Below, piece by piece: positions 1-9,274 of a stretch of 64,000 nucleotides of DNA. Under the pieces are notes generated by a model. It did no database searches. It saw only the letters and a program-made list of their open reading frames with translations, and was not told the DNA's origin. The stretch comes from Lepidostoma basale (taxonomy: Eukaryota > Arthropoda > Insecta > Trichoptera > Lepidostomatidae). Made by a program: the position numbers and the translations under genes. Each line of letters starts with the position of its first letter. Position 1 is the first letter of the stretch. The stretch is from the NCBI GenBank assembly GCA_022606425.2, contig JAHDVF020000445.1:186001-250000 (forward strand), given 5' to 3'.

Positions 1-229
1 GCATTACAAAAGATTTTGTTTTTATTTTTTTTATTGTTTACAATGAACTTCTAACAAAAAAATTAATTAACAACTTTAATATTTTGAATAATTGTGTATG
101 ATTTATTTTCATCAAATGAAAATAATTAAATTTTAATTATACCTTGAAGCATGAAAAAGCTTGTAAATTATGTTTACTCTAAAAAAAATTAAATTATTAC
201 CATTTACGAATTTGATTTGGTATTGATGT
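1..229. other. AT-rich DNA without recognised feature
   Basis: Homopolymer-rich AT sequence. I see no reading frame, RNA gene or repeat copy shared with the rest of the window. Confidence 0.5.
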
Positions 230-425
230 AACACTCTATAATGAAATGTTGACGAAAACGAACGTTTTCTAGAAGTGTTATTGAATTTTACAGGAGTGAT
301 ATGTTTTCCCTATTGATCGATTTATTTCTGTTTGTTCTGCATGCTTCTCTTGATATTTAATAATGCAGCAAGGCGAAACACGTCGTTCCTGTAAAATAAA
401 ATAAACCTTAGAGTAAACGTATGTT
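230..425. repeat. Family J fold-back element with hammerhead-like arm
   Basis: The left arm holds TTTTACAGGAGTGATATGTTTT and the right arm carries a loose inverted copy of it (GCGAAACACGTCGTTCCTG, 373-391). The flank ATGAAAACGNNNGTTTTCTAGAAG recurs near 605, 7,325, 23,060, 58,545, 61,895 and 62,025. Around 352-395 the plus strand reads TTAATAA, a short stem, GAAAC, ACGTC, a decayed form of the CTGANGA/GAAAC/GUC hammerhead pattern. No duplication of the target was found, so the ends are approximate. Confidence 0.4.
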
Positions 426-820
426 TTTCATCAATGTTATTTTGAATAAGGCCTGGTTTGGGCATCAGAGAGAACAAAGATACCACGAACATTCAAATTC
501 TAAATCATATTAAAATCTCTACTTTTTAAAATTATGATATAAATATCCATTTTTATCGTTTAAGAACACGGGATATAAATCTCTAAATAAATCTATTAAT
601 TTGAATGAAAACATCAGTTTTCTAGAAGTTTTATTATTTGTATTAGAATGTCATATTTCGACTTGAAGCTTTCATGCTTTGCCATATGATAATTACAAAT
701 ACCTGGCGTTTTTAATTATATTAACTAACCTTATTAGAGAAATTATATATTTAGATTCGGAGAATGAAAAGTGCGTTTTTTTAGAGGTATACATAACATA
801 ATCAAAATGAAAAAAAAAAC
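426..820. other. AT-rich spacer with a family J scrap
   Basis: Nothing gene-like. Positions 605-665 resemble the J end (GAAAACATCAGTTTTCTAG). The 60-codon minus-strand frame at 693-875 is low-complexity and looks accidental. Confidence 0.4.
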
Positions 821-832
821 ACATTAAAATAA

Positions 833-1091
833 GAAAATCAAATGATTTTACTGAAATCTCTTGATTGAAGTTCATTTGAAATAATAATTAAATATAACGA
901 TGTTTTTTTACTACTTCCACTTTTGTCTTTATTTAGACAGCGACCGATTTCGCCTGGCTCGCTGGCATCGACAGACTGGTGATTGCACTACTGACCAGTC
1001 TGTCGATGCCAGCGAGCCTGGCGAAACCAGTCGCTGTCTAAATAAAGACAAAAGTGGAAGTAGTAAAAAAACATCGTTTTATTTAATTATT
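833..1091. mobile_element. Family B fold-back retroelement, full copy 1
   Basis: The insertion is flanked by a perfect 12-bp duplication ACATTAAAATAA (821-832 and 1,092-1,103). Inside are two 98-nt arms (883-980 and 994-1,091) that are inverted copies differing at about four positions, around a 13-nt centre. An extra subterminal block of about 50 nt (AAATCAAATGATTTTACTG...) lies only on the left. Each arm holds a hammerhead-like core pointing outward. It has no coding capacity. A target duplication of this length suits target-primed reverse transcription better than most DNA transposases, so I read it as a non-autonomous retroelement. Confidence 0.75.
994..1040 (+). ncRNA. Hammerhead-like motif, family B right arm
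   Basis: CTGTCGA (1,000-1,006), stem II GCCAG/CTGGC (1,008-1,012 with 1,018-1,022), GAAAC (1,023-1,027), ACCAGT bridge and GTC (1,030-1,032). The canonical CTGANGA is changed at the sixth core position (A to U), so this copy is probably inactive. The left arm (about 938-980, minus strand) holds the inverted counterpart. Confidence 0.45.
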
Positions 1092-1103
1092 ACATTAAAA
1101 TAA

Positions 1104-1650
1104 TGTTCATGTCTATGATGTTGACTTTATTTAATAGATAATTTCATGACAATATTGTTTAAATGTGATTTCGGGCATATGAGGGCCATGGCTAGCTCGA
1201 ATGAAGCGCAATCGTGAAGTCCAATGTTCAACAATTGTCGTCTTTGCGTGTGCGTATTATCCACTAGAGTGTACGTGGTGCAAAAACGATCCACGTTCTC
1301 CGAATAACTTGTTCGGATGGACGATTATGTCGAACGTATAATGAACGTAGTGCACGATAAGTTTGGCGAACCGAACCATGATTTTCAAAATAAATTTGCA
1401 AAATTTACAATGGTCAATCTATTTATGGTAAAATGGCAAAACGTATTTACTAAAAATCAATTATCAACTGTCAAATTGACCGTCTGTAGAAACAATGTTG
1501 CCAGTTTAAAAACAAAACCTTTAAAAAAACACCCTATAGAAAGATGGCCAAGAATAGGAGCTAGTGAAGGACTGTTGTGGAGGAAGCCAAGTCCCACACC
1601 GGGATGTACTGCCGAGAAGAATAAGAAAAATGAGAAGAACTGACTATATT
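1104..1650. other. Unrecognised sequence with a 108-codon ORF
   Basis: A plus-strand frame at 1,317-1,643 encodes 108 residues beginning MDDYVERIMNVV. Its first half is mixed-composition and its second half basic, ending in lysine/asparagine-rich codons resembling the AAGAAGAA tails of RTE-type LINEs. I do not recognise a domain. It could be a LINE scrap or an accidental frame. No splice signals or second exon were found nearby. Confidence 0.25.
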
Positions 1651-1920
1651 AGAAATTCAAGAATCAATTGTGTATCAATAGAGACAAAGATGCAAATTGG
1701 AAACAGAATATGGTTGATCAAGGTGCTTACAGGACTTATGACCTGTCATTGGTTGGGTTAATCGCACGCTTAATGTAATACAACATTCCCCATTCCACCT
1801 TATTTTTTCTTATGACCACCATGTCTGACAAATTTTTGGAAGTTGTATATATGTTAATCTCCAACACCACCCTTTACGTGGTAGTATATTCAATCTACAC
1901 ACTAACGCCATCTATGAAGA
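1651..1920 (+). repeat. Repeat family K, copy 1
   Basis: About 270 bp that recur inverted at 5,176-5,443. Shared blocks read in plus orientation include CAAGGTGCTTACAGGACTTA, CCTGTCATTGGTTGGGTTAA and CATTCCCCATTCCACCTT. No ORF spans either copy and I could not assign the family. Confidence 0.6.
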
Positions 1921-2062
1921 TTGTTTTTAAGCATTAAGCAGAAGATCTTTTTAACGCAATGTGAAAGGCTACCGCCATTTACCGCATTGCTAGAAAACGC
2001 CTGGAGATGTCACTCCAATCTATATGCTATAATTTTTACCAGTTTTTGTTTTTTACAACATT

Positions 2063-2114
2063 TTGAATGTATACAAAATACTTGTAGACTCTACAAGTAT
2101 TTGTATACATTCAA
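2063..2114. repeat. Near-perfect palindrome upstream of a LINE
   Basis: Left arm 2,063-2,087 and right arm 2,091-2,114 are inverted copies with one base missing, separated by ACT. The arms read outward from CTTGTAG/CTACAAG. It ends about 40 bp before the reverse transcriptase fragment at 2,155. Confidence 0.8.
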
Positions 2115-2154
2115 ATTTCAATCGGAATTTTTCAATCGGAACCTTTTCTTGTAA

Positions 2155-2940
2155 ATTCAGGGGTGCCACAAGGTTCAAACTTAGGGCCACTCCTCTTCAC
2201 CATCTTCATAAATGATATTGCGAAGGTGATAAACTTCTCGCGATTTATTTTATTTACCGATGATCTGAAATTATTCCTGGAAATTAAAAATCCTGAAGAC
2301 TGTCTTCGCCTCCAGTCGGACATCAATATTATTGTCAACTGGAGTCACAGTAATCAAATGCAATTCAATGTCTCTAAATGCGTTATGCTATCTTTTACTA
2401 GAGCATTGAGAACTGTGTATTTTAGATACACAATGAACAACCAGCAACTAGCACATGTATCTACGATGAGAGATCTCGGGATCATCTATGAGAGTAGGCT
2501 GACTTTTCGTGCACATGTTGAGAGGATTTGTGGCACTGCACTGAAGATGTTGGGCTTCATCGTCCGGACCGGCTTTTTGTCCCCGATAGATATCTCCGAC
2601 AGCGACAGCACAGATTGTTTTACCTACCGGCTGCCAGAACCAATCTGCCTCTGGTGACACCGTTGGGAAGAGCAATTAGTCTGCTGAACGCGGTCTCCTC
2701 GGAGATCGACGTCTTTCATGTTAGTGAAAGTACGTTCAGAAGGCAAATACTCTTAATTCTGGAGAGTGTCCTGTCTTCCTAATGTTGAACCATCTCTTAT
2801 GCGTTTCTGGTAGTATACTATTATATATACTCGTACATGTAATATATTATTTTACCTGTTCTCAATAGATGCCTTAAAAATAAATTTTGTAATGTCTGTT
2901 GATGAAATAAACTGATTTGATTTGATTTGATTTGATTTGA
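2155..2940 (+). mobile_element. Jockey/CR1-like LINE, 3' part with RT motifs
   Basis: This is the end of a non-LTR retrotransposon polyprotein that would copy its own RNA into DNA at a nicked target. The reading frame carries GVPQGSNLGPLLFTIFINDI (RT block 4), then FTDDLKLF in the position of the catalytic FADD box, with T for A. After VRTG (about 2,570) the frame jumps straight to the terminal domain VPDRYLRQRQHRLFYLP, so roughly 130 codons present in the copy at 32,950 are deleted and the frame shifts. The stop is at 2,780, followed by a 3' UTR and the (ATTTG)n tail at 2,913-2,940. Inactive 5'-truncated copy. Confidence 0.85.
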
Positions 2941-3683
2941 AAATGTTATATTAGATTTTTTTTTATGTTTTAAATTTTTTTCGTTTTCTGTTAATCTTCC
3001 GGATAACGGACGTTTTCATCAATATGAAACATTTATATAGCTTCCTGTTAGAGAGTTGGTTGTTTATTGGCGTGCAATTCGACTAAATTCTGGCAAATTA
3101 ATCAAAAAGTTGAGCTGCGCTGTTTATGTTTGGAATGGAGAGAAAACGGAGGCAGAAGGGTAGAACATAATTTATGAGATATTTAATCGTTCATTAATAA
3201 TAATAAGTCAACAAGTGTAAATAGACGAGCGGAAATGAAATGTAAATACGCTGAAAAAATATTTACTCTGAGAAATAATGGAATCATACGGCGTAAACAA
3301 ATAGAAAAAATAATACAAAAAGCTGGCGTTATAATATCTGTGCCTGAGAGCTATAAAGTCTTAAGTGAATTTTTGGCCGAAATGAATTATGACGGACTCC
3401 CTTCACATCCCAATCCCACAATAAAAGACCTCTCTAATTACGACCCAAACACTTCCAGCCGCCATAAGCGCCCAAAATCGATTCTCCTTCAGAGGAACAC
3501 TCCGGGCCACACAAATCTTGCCCCCGAATAAATAACAACCCACCAAATCACCAAGAGGAATAGCCACATGAACTAAACCTCTGTAAGCCAGAAGATTCAA
3601 GTCCAAGTCCAAGGTTATATCAGATTCGCTTTTCACGCCATGCTATTATCTGTCCAAACTTTTAAATGTACCTACTGCACACA
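2941..3683. other. Unrecognised segment with two overlapping short ORFs
   Basis: The plus-strand frame 3,235-3,531 (98 codons) and the minus-strand frame 3,403-3,636 (77 codons) overlap. The minus one is hydrophobic (AIPLGDLVGCYLFGGK) and lies in GC-richer DNA. Neither matches a family I know. The part from 3,400 to 3,640 differs in composition from its surroundings and could be an old repeat or a relic exon. No splice site pair convinced me. Confidence 0.25.
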
Positions 3684-4130
3684 ACAACAACAACAACAAC
3701 AACAACAAACCATCGCGCCGTTTCCCCTCAGAGGTAAGCACAGAGAATGGACCGCCACACTACTCTATCCTCGTAAACCTCTCTAGCTTCCTCCACATTC
3801 ATATAACGAATCATACACAAACGTCGATTGTTCCGACGTCTTACATGACGTCGGAACCTAACCCAACTTTTACAATTTGATTGATTTGGTTATGCCATGT
3901 TTTCCTCGGTTTACCTCGACTAAGTATTCCATTTAAATCATTAACGTATACTATCTTATCCATTCATGCGTTCCATATGTCTGAACCAGCGCAGCGATCC
4001 TTTCCTTACCTTCTTCCGCTCTGCATTCCTTTCTTATATCAGCATTTGAAATTCTGTCGTACATCGTTCTACCACACATACGTCTAAGGAATCTCATCTC
4101 TACCGCATTTATTCATCATACTGCACACAT
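3684..4130 (-). mobile_element. RTE-A LINE fragment with (TTG)n tail
   Basis: Read on the minus strand it runs through the terminal RTE-A motifs (YDRISNADIRK-like, HQINQ-like, MNVEEAREV-like) to the 3' end ACGGCGCGATGG and a (TTG)n tail at 3,684-3,712. Several stops and frameshifts break the frame. The 5' end is truncated at about 4,130. Confidence 0.8.
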
Positions 4131-4239
4131 GGTCTAAATAAACATTATTTTAGATAATTTATTGTTCTTATAATTATTGTTCTTCTTTATTGTATAACAA
4201 TATAATTAAGTTGTAATACTGCCCTAATGAAGGGGGAAG

Positions 4240-4575
4240 TAAGGGGAATCCTATTGACTCTTCGAGCGTTGCATGTCCATCACCGTGGTGATGGCCATGC
4301 TACGCTGGAGGATTGATCTGATCCCAAGTACCTTTCCACACCTCCTCGACTTTGGTCTCCCCTGGAAGCTATGCGAAATGTTAGAGATCGAGTGTGAATA
4401 ACCTCGGTGGATAATATTGATGCATAGGCTAACGTGGAAGGACACCTCGCCAACCCGTCTGGCAAGCGTGGCGTTGTAATGCCAACCACCCCCCGTATGA
4501 CATGTCATACGTAGAGAAGTATGGGGGAGACCTATGTCCAGCATTGGACGACAACGGCTGTTAAAAAAGAAGAAG
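4240..4575 (+). mobile_element. RTE-type LINE 3' end, decayed
   Basis: Near 4,500-4,560 the plus strand encodes a MGETYVQHWTTTAV-like terminus (WGRP in a shifted frame), followed by AAGAAGAAGAAGAA. This matches the end of the RTE-J family seen at 38,255 and 47,105 (YVQQWMTDG-like). The 5' portion to 4,240 is GC-richer but not clearly readable. The 131-codon minus frame at 4,251-4,646 is probably a shadow. Confidence 0.4.
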
Positions 4576-4650
4576 AAGAATGAAGCTTGGGTCCAAGCGA
4601 AACTAGTTGCCATCATATATAATTTCCATACCATGGTTAAATACAAAGTT
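4576..4650 (+). repeat. Family F hammerhead-like element, 5'-truncated
   Basis: Begins directly after an AAGAAGAA LINE tail with TGAAGCTTGGGTCCAAGCGA, then AACTAGTTG and CCATACCATGGTTAAAT. Stem II GCTTGG/CCAAGC is intact, GAAAC present, ACTAGT palindromic bridge and GTT triplet follow. The CTGA half of the core is missing because of the truncation, so it cannot fold a complete ribozyme. Confidence 0.5.
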
Positions 4651-5175
4651 TTATTTATTTATTTTATATAAAAAAAAATATCCTAAATAATGGTAATTCG
4701 TGATAAAATGTATGTAATATGAGCTATTTTGTGTTGAACACTGAGAGTGCACAGTGGGTCGCATCGCGGATGCTGCACAACGTATGCATGAATTTAATAA
4801 TGGCAGATTACATAAGTGTTAATGGGTACCCTGGAACAGGAAATTATTTCAATTATATCTTCAGTCTACAGTGCAGCGGTGAAAATTTCTAATATACGGT
4901 CGTGTTAGTGCAAGGGGTACTTAGCAAGTCGGTGTTTTGCCATGGCAATGCCGCTAGTTAGAAATGTTCTGAAATTTTAACGATAACTTTACCATATATT
5001 CACAAGTACTAGAGTTTATGCGATTAAGTAAGAATGCAGAATCAAACAAAATAATAAATTTTATATAAATATTAAATATTCAAGAAAAAGTATGTATAGG
5101 TTGTCGGAAAAAGTATGTATAGGAATAGGAAAAAGTATGTATATATCGGTTGTATAGGTTAATTCTTGAAAAAAA
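4651..5175. other. AT-rich spacer with a short tandem repeat
   Basis: Mostly single-copy by eye. At 5,082-5,155 the unit GAAAAAGTATGTATAGG occurs about three times. Nothing gene-like. Confidence 0.4.
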
Positions 5176-5443
5176 TTTCACTAGTGCAACCAAATCTACA
5201 TAGATGGCTGACTGAAACTGCCACGTGAAGATAAATATGGATTTTGAAGTATACGAGTATATACATCTTCCAAAAATTTGTCATGCATGATCACAAATAA
5301 CAAAGGTGGAATGGGGAATGTTGTAATTACATAAAGCGTGCGCTTAACCCAACCAATGACAGGTCATAAGTCCTGTAAACACCTTGATCATCCATGTTCA
5401 GTTTCCAGTTTACGTCTTCGTCTCTATTGAGATACAATTAAAA
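5176..5443 (-). repeat. Repeat family K, copy 2 (inverted)
   Basis: Reverse-complement partner of 1,651-1,920, with shared blocks such as GGTGGAATGGGGAATGTTGT and AACCCAACCAATGACAGGTC. The two copies are about 3.3 kb apart in opposite orientation. Confidence 0.6.
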
Positions 5444-5476
5444 AAAAAAAAAAAAGTATGTACTTAACTAACTAAA

Positions 5477-5768
5477 TATATAACCATCACGCCGTATCTC
5501 CGAAAGGGTAGGCAGAAAGAATGGACAGCCACACATGCGGCACTCCATCCTTCTATTTTCGCCCCCGCGAGAGACGCGGTGTGATGGGTTGCGAACCTCA
5601 TCGCCACCAAGAGGCATCTCCCGCGCACACTTCGATCGTCAAACATTCATAAAATAAATCTAAAACAAATTATATAAAATACAATGATTTGAAACAAAAT
5701 AACAATATATAAATAATAACACATAATGTTCTTTTAAATGGTGCACTTGTTATCCGGACATTTGTGTT
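5477..5768 (-). mobile_element. SINE-like family M, copy 1
   Basis: On the minus strand it runs from a GTGCACC...AAAAGAACAT start through a GC-rich block (GGTTCGCAACCCATCACACC, then GTCTCTCGCGGGGGC) to the RTE-A terminal sequence CTGCCTACCCTTTCGGAGATACGGCGTGATGG. It is non-coding. The central block is shared with copies at 23,609, 32,445 and 55,235. Confidence 0.65.
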
Positions 5769-5774
5769 TATTTA

Positions 5775-6300
5775 ATTTATATTCAAATCAAATCTGTTTA
5801 TTTTAATTAAAAAGACATTTCAAACAGGAAAATGTTTAAGGCATCTCTTAAGTACAGGTAAAATATTATAAAAATACAACATAGTACCAGGAACGCATTA
5901 GAGATGGTTCGACATTAGGAAGAGAAGATACTTTCTAAAGTCAAGATTATTTGTCTCCTGGACGTACTTTTACTAATATGAAAGACGTCGATTTCCGAGG
6001 AGACCGCGATCAGCAGACTAATTGCTCTTCCCACCGGTGTCACCAGATTCAGATTGGTTCTGGCGGCCGGTAGGTAAAACAATATTTTCTGTCGCTGTTG
6101 GAGATATCTATCGGGGACAAAAAGACCAACATCCTCCAGTACGGCCGAGTTCTCGAAGGATCCCCTAATTAATCTAAAGAAATGGGTTTTTAGATGTCCA
6201 TCTCTTCGAAGCTGTAGAGAGTTGGTTGCGAGCATTCCCAAAAGAAACGCCGTGGGATAGAGCAACGGATAACTACCATACTCCCTCATGTAGAGATACC
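5775..6300 (-). mobile_element. Jockey/CR1-like LINE, C-terminus and 3' UTR
   Basis: The minus-strand frame 5,915-6,289 encodes 124 residues with LYPTAFLLGMLATNSL, VPDRYLQQRQKILFYLP and the family terminus LESIFSS. The 3' UTR runs to about 5,775, where the tail is reduced to AAATCAAATC. Truncated at its 5' end, where it abuts an oppositely oriented relative. Confidence 0.85.
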
Positions 6301-6304
6301 TCAG

Positions 6305-6721
6305 AATATAGGTACCTCGAATATAATAATAAGAAATCAGCTGGAATATAGTTCCATTATTTGGTCACCGCCTGGGATCCGATATTCTCTGATGGTGGAG
6401 CGAGTGCAGAAAAAATGTCTGCGCTATCTTTACCTCAGGGAGCGCGGTTATTACCCGTGGCTCCTTCCGACTGAATTCTTGCTAGGTATGGCTAGCTACC
6501 AATCATTGGAGAGAAGGAGGAATATCCACTTGGGAGATCACTTCTTTCAGCTGTTTGGAGGCCATATAAAAAACTCGGATAACCTGAGTGATGTAGGTCT
6601 ATTTTTCCCTGACCTTTGTCAAAGACAGCACAGATTGTTTTATTTGCCGTGCTGCATACCCAACCTGCCAATGGTTATGCCTGTGGGTAGGGCAATCTTA
6701 TTGTTTAATATTTTTTTTTAA
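6305..6721 (+). mobile_element. Jockey/CR1-like LINE C-terminus, second subfamily
   Basis: The frame 6,392-6,721 (109 codons) reads MVERVQKKCLRYLYLRERG, then LPTEFLLGMASYQSL and QRQHRLFYLP. It covers the same protein region as the neighbour at 5,775-6,300 but is clearly diverged, so the head-to-head pair is two insertions rather than one twin-primed copy. It stops early at FNIFF, without the usual end. Confidence 0.8.
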
Positions 6722-7123
6722 ATACCGAAATTATAATGTTCGCCTGTTTATTATACTTCTGATGACGATACTTTAAAATAAAAAAATTAATTGTGCATTA
6801 ACGTTGATTATTGTATTCAAATAATGATCCATAATTCCTGTAATTCTAGAAATTTCTAAATATTAAATGAATTCTAAGAAACGGTAAAATAATTACGTTG
6901 CGTCTCTCCTAGCCAGAGTGAATAAAAGCATTGTTTGCGGGAATAGACCCAAGCAATTAAAATTCGCGGAACGCTTTAGATAACCGAAAACCATAATTCT
7001 TTGCGGGTAGCAATCAATTTGTGGTCGAATAATCTAAAAAAATGTAAATCACTTACAAGCTTCAAAGTCCTCGTCACCAACGATTAAAAAATAAAAGTTT
7101 TTTAAAACATATGTAAAATTTAA
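6722..7123. other. AT-rich DNA without recognised feature
   Basis: I see no ORF, repeat copy or structured element here. Confidence 0.4.
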
Positions 7124-7462
7124 GATAATCAAATTATTTAACTGAAATCTCTTGATGGAAGTTCATTTTAAATAATAAATTAAATAAAACGATTCATTTG
7201 TCGTTTCTTGAACAATGATGTAAAACTCCTTATTAAATAATTAATACACATGATAATGCATTTGAAAAACATTTGATAATGCCTAAGAAGGGCAAAACAT
7301 ATCATATCCATAAACTATAATTCAACTTCTAGAAAACTGACGTTTTCATTCGTATTAATTGAATAAAAAGATGTTTTTTTTTATAACTACTTCCAGATTT
7401 GTCTCTATTTCGAAAGCGACCGGTTTCGCCAGGCGCGCTGGTATCGACAGACTGGTGACACT
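7124..7462 (-). mobile_element. Family B element interrupted by family J
   Basis: 7,124-7,192 is the B subterminal block (AACTGAAATCTCTTGATGGA and onward to AATAAAACGAT). 7,369-7,462 resumes it with GATGTTTTTTTTTATAACTAC through GACCGGTTTCGCCAGG to GACAGACTGGTGA. Between them lies a J element. The minus-strand hammerhead-like core is near 7,418-7,460 with stem II GCCAG-like/CTGGC partly eroded. Only one arm is present. Confidence 0.65.
7193..7368. repeat. Family J element nested inside family B
   Basis: Contains CTTGAACAATGATGTAAAAC and TTCTAGAAAACTGACGTTTTC. B sequence AATAAAACGAT before it and AATAAAAAGAT after it match except one base, fitting an 11-bp target duplication. At 7,272-7,303 the plus strand reads TTGATAA, GCC..GGC stem, AAAAC, ATATC: a decayed hammerhead-like core. 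Confidence 0.55.
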
Positions 7463-7753
7463 GCCATTCATTATCTTCCATATATATATACCGGGGTGGC
7501 AAACATGATTCTATACATTTATTTTATATGTTGTATTTATGCTTTTGTACTTTTTCCATTTTTAAGATTAATATTCTCATCATGTTTAAAAGGTTTTACA
7601 TCTGCATCATTAGAAGAACGATCTAAACTAACCAGTAATATTTTATGTACTCGTAACTACACAAAAAAATAGAAAAAAAAATCGTAAAAAGTTAAGGAAA
7701 AAAAATATTTTTATTTCATAAAAAGATTATATATTATGGATAATTCAACAGTG
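7463..7753. other. AT-rich DNA without recognised feature
   Basis: Includes one TACTCGTA octamer (7,648). Nothing else noted. Confidence 0.4.
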
Positions 7754-8395
7754 TTAAAGCATTATGTTTATGCATATGTATGGAAGCGAAGCATGGAACT
7801 GGCAGAAGAAAGATGAGTGCAGAATAAATGCGGTAGAATTGAGGTCCCTAAGACGTATGTATGGTAGAACGACGTACGACAGAATCTTAAATGCTGATAT
7901 AAGAAAGGAATGTAGAGCGAAAGAAGATATTATGAACAAAATTATCAAGAATAATTATAAAGAATCGCTGCATTAGTTCGGACACATGCAGCGCATGGAT
8001 GAAGAAAGAATGTTTAAAAAAGGATACGTTAACGATGTAAATGGAGTACGGAGTCCAGGTAGACCGAGGAATAATGGCATGACCAAATAATCTAATTTGA
8101 AAGGTTGGTCATGTCAGAAGCCAGAAGAATGAATGCTCGCTGTATGAATGTGGAGGAAGCTGGAAAGGTATGTTAGGATAATCAAATGATTTAACTGAAA
8201 TCTCTTGATGGAAGTTCATTTTAAATAATAATGAAATAAAACGATTTTTTAACTACTTCCACTTTTGTCTTTATTTAGACAGCGACTTTATTTAGACAGC
8301 GAAGGTATGTTAGGTTAGAGTAGTGTGGCGGTCCATTCTCTCTGCCTACCCCTGCGGGGAAACGGCGTGATAGTTTGTTGTCGTTGTTAACGCAT
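7754..8395 (+). mobile_element. RTE-A LINE fragment split by a family B insertion
   Basis: The frame 7,764-7,976 carries YGSEAWNWQKKDECRINAVE and RRMYGRTTYDRILNADIRKE, then degenerates. It continues to MNVEEAG (8,155), is interrupted at 8,178-8,301, and resumes with the 3' end TGCCTACCCCTGCGGGGAAA, CGGCGTGAT and a (TTG)n-like tail at 8,375-8,395. Inactive. Confidence 0.85.
8178..8301 (-). mobile_element. Truncated family B insertion ending at ribozyme cleavage site
   Basis: 124 nt flanked by a perfect 13-bp duplication AAGGTATGTTAGG (8,165-8,177 and 8,302-8,314) inside an RTE-A copy, so both ends are exact. One end is the constant B terminus (ATAATCAAATG). The other, on the minus strand, starts CGCTGTCTAAATAAAG. 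In complete B copies GCTGTC immediately follows the GUC of the hammerhead-like motif. A 17-nt piece (TTTATTTAGACAGCGAC) is repeated at this end. Confidence 0.85.
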
Positions 8396-8717
8396 TACAT
8401 ATATTAATAAAAATAATTACCTTTTACTATTTGGTCAAATTTATAATATTGTGAAGTATGATAATTGTCAGTCCAATTATAAATATAATTTAAGTCGTTC
8501 AAAGCTTTAGTTAGAGATATTTTAATATTAAATTGTGTTTAAAAGTAGAATTTTAATTTGACAAAATGTTCGCCATGTTGAATTTGTGGTTCCTCCGAAA
8601 CAGAGACGAAATCCAATCAAATGAAGGTATTACATCGCTGTAAAATTGCCAATCGGGAAAATAACACGTTTTCAAACAGATGACAATCAATTTACTTTTA
8701 CGATTTCTATCTCCGAG
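8396..8717. other. AT-rich DNA, no recognised feature
   Basis: Non-repetitive by eye. It contains the start of an 80-codon open frame (8,646-8,888) discussed with the exon candidate. Confidence 0.4.
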
Positions 8718-8847
8718 GCATCTCATCGTCTCCGATACACGCCCGGGATAGGAAGAGAAAGAAGAAGAAAAACTGCGAAGAAAAAAATCTGGCGGAGACT
8801 ACGTGACATTCGGGCCATAATTGACAGGCTGTCAGAAGATTTAGAAG
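8718..8847 (+). CDS. Exon-like ORF segment, unrecognised
   Basis: An open frame (8,646-8,888) is crossed by a pyrimidine-rich tract ending CTCCGAG (8,717) and a strong donor GAAG|GTAAGAAA at 8,847/8,848, defining a possible 130-nt internal exon. The peptide is basic (RERRRKTAKKKIWRRLRD) then IIDRLSEDLEG. A purine-rich GAAGAGAAAGAAGAAGAAAAA run resembles an exonic splicing enhancer. It is single-copy here and unlike the surrounding LINEs. I do not recognise the protein and no neighbouring exon is visible, so this is only a candidate. Confidence 0.2.
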
Positions 8848-9079
8848 GTAAGAAATGGCACGAAATGCTTTACTTGAAACGGTTTTAAAGGCGGGTTTGT
8901 AGTTTGATCGCTGGTAATTGAATTGATAGATCTGGGTGAGACTCTCGTACTAATTAATGAAGTCTCGACACGAAAACTCAATCAATTTCAATGATACTCA
9001 CCAACTTAACTATTATATTTAGAGCAAACTGGGGTTATTTGGTGATACCAAAGTGTTCACGATTTTATTTTATTGACAA

Positions 9080-9260
9080 CAACAACAACAACAAAACCAT
9101 CACGCCGTTTCCCCGCAGGGGTAGGCAGAGAGAATGGACCGCCACACTACTCTATCCTGGCAAACCTCTCTAGCTTCCTCCACATTCATACAACGAGTCA
9201 TACACGCACGTCGATTCCTCCGACTTCTAACATGACCAACCTTTAAAATTTGATAATCCC
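9080..9260 (-). mobile_element. RTE-A LINE 3' end with 14-bp target duplication
   Basis: A 181-nt 5'-truncated copy bounded by TATTTTATTGACAA at 9,066-9,079 and 9,261-9,274. It reads from the (TTG)n tail and CGGCGTGATGG back to TTAAAGGTTGGTCATG on the minus strand. The clean duplication shows that the family inserts by target-primed reverse transcription and fixes its 3' end. Confidence 0.9.
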
Positions 9261-9274
9261 TATTTTATTGACAA

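Noticed and set aside
883..1091. Rho-independent terminator or bacterial attenuator
   Set aside because: The hairpin is a 98-nt arm inverted repeat with target duplications in eukaryotic transposon-rich DNA.
4251..4646. 131-codon minus-strand ORF
   Set aside because: It overlaps the antisense of a LINE 3' end with (AAG)n read as a phenylalanine run; composition does not support a gene.
5775..6721. Single LINE with twin-primed 5' inversion
   Set aside because: The two opposed parts encode the same protein region and are clearly diverged, so they are separate insertions.
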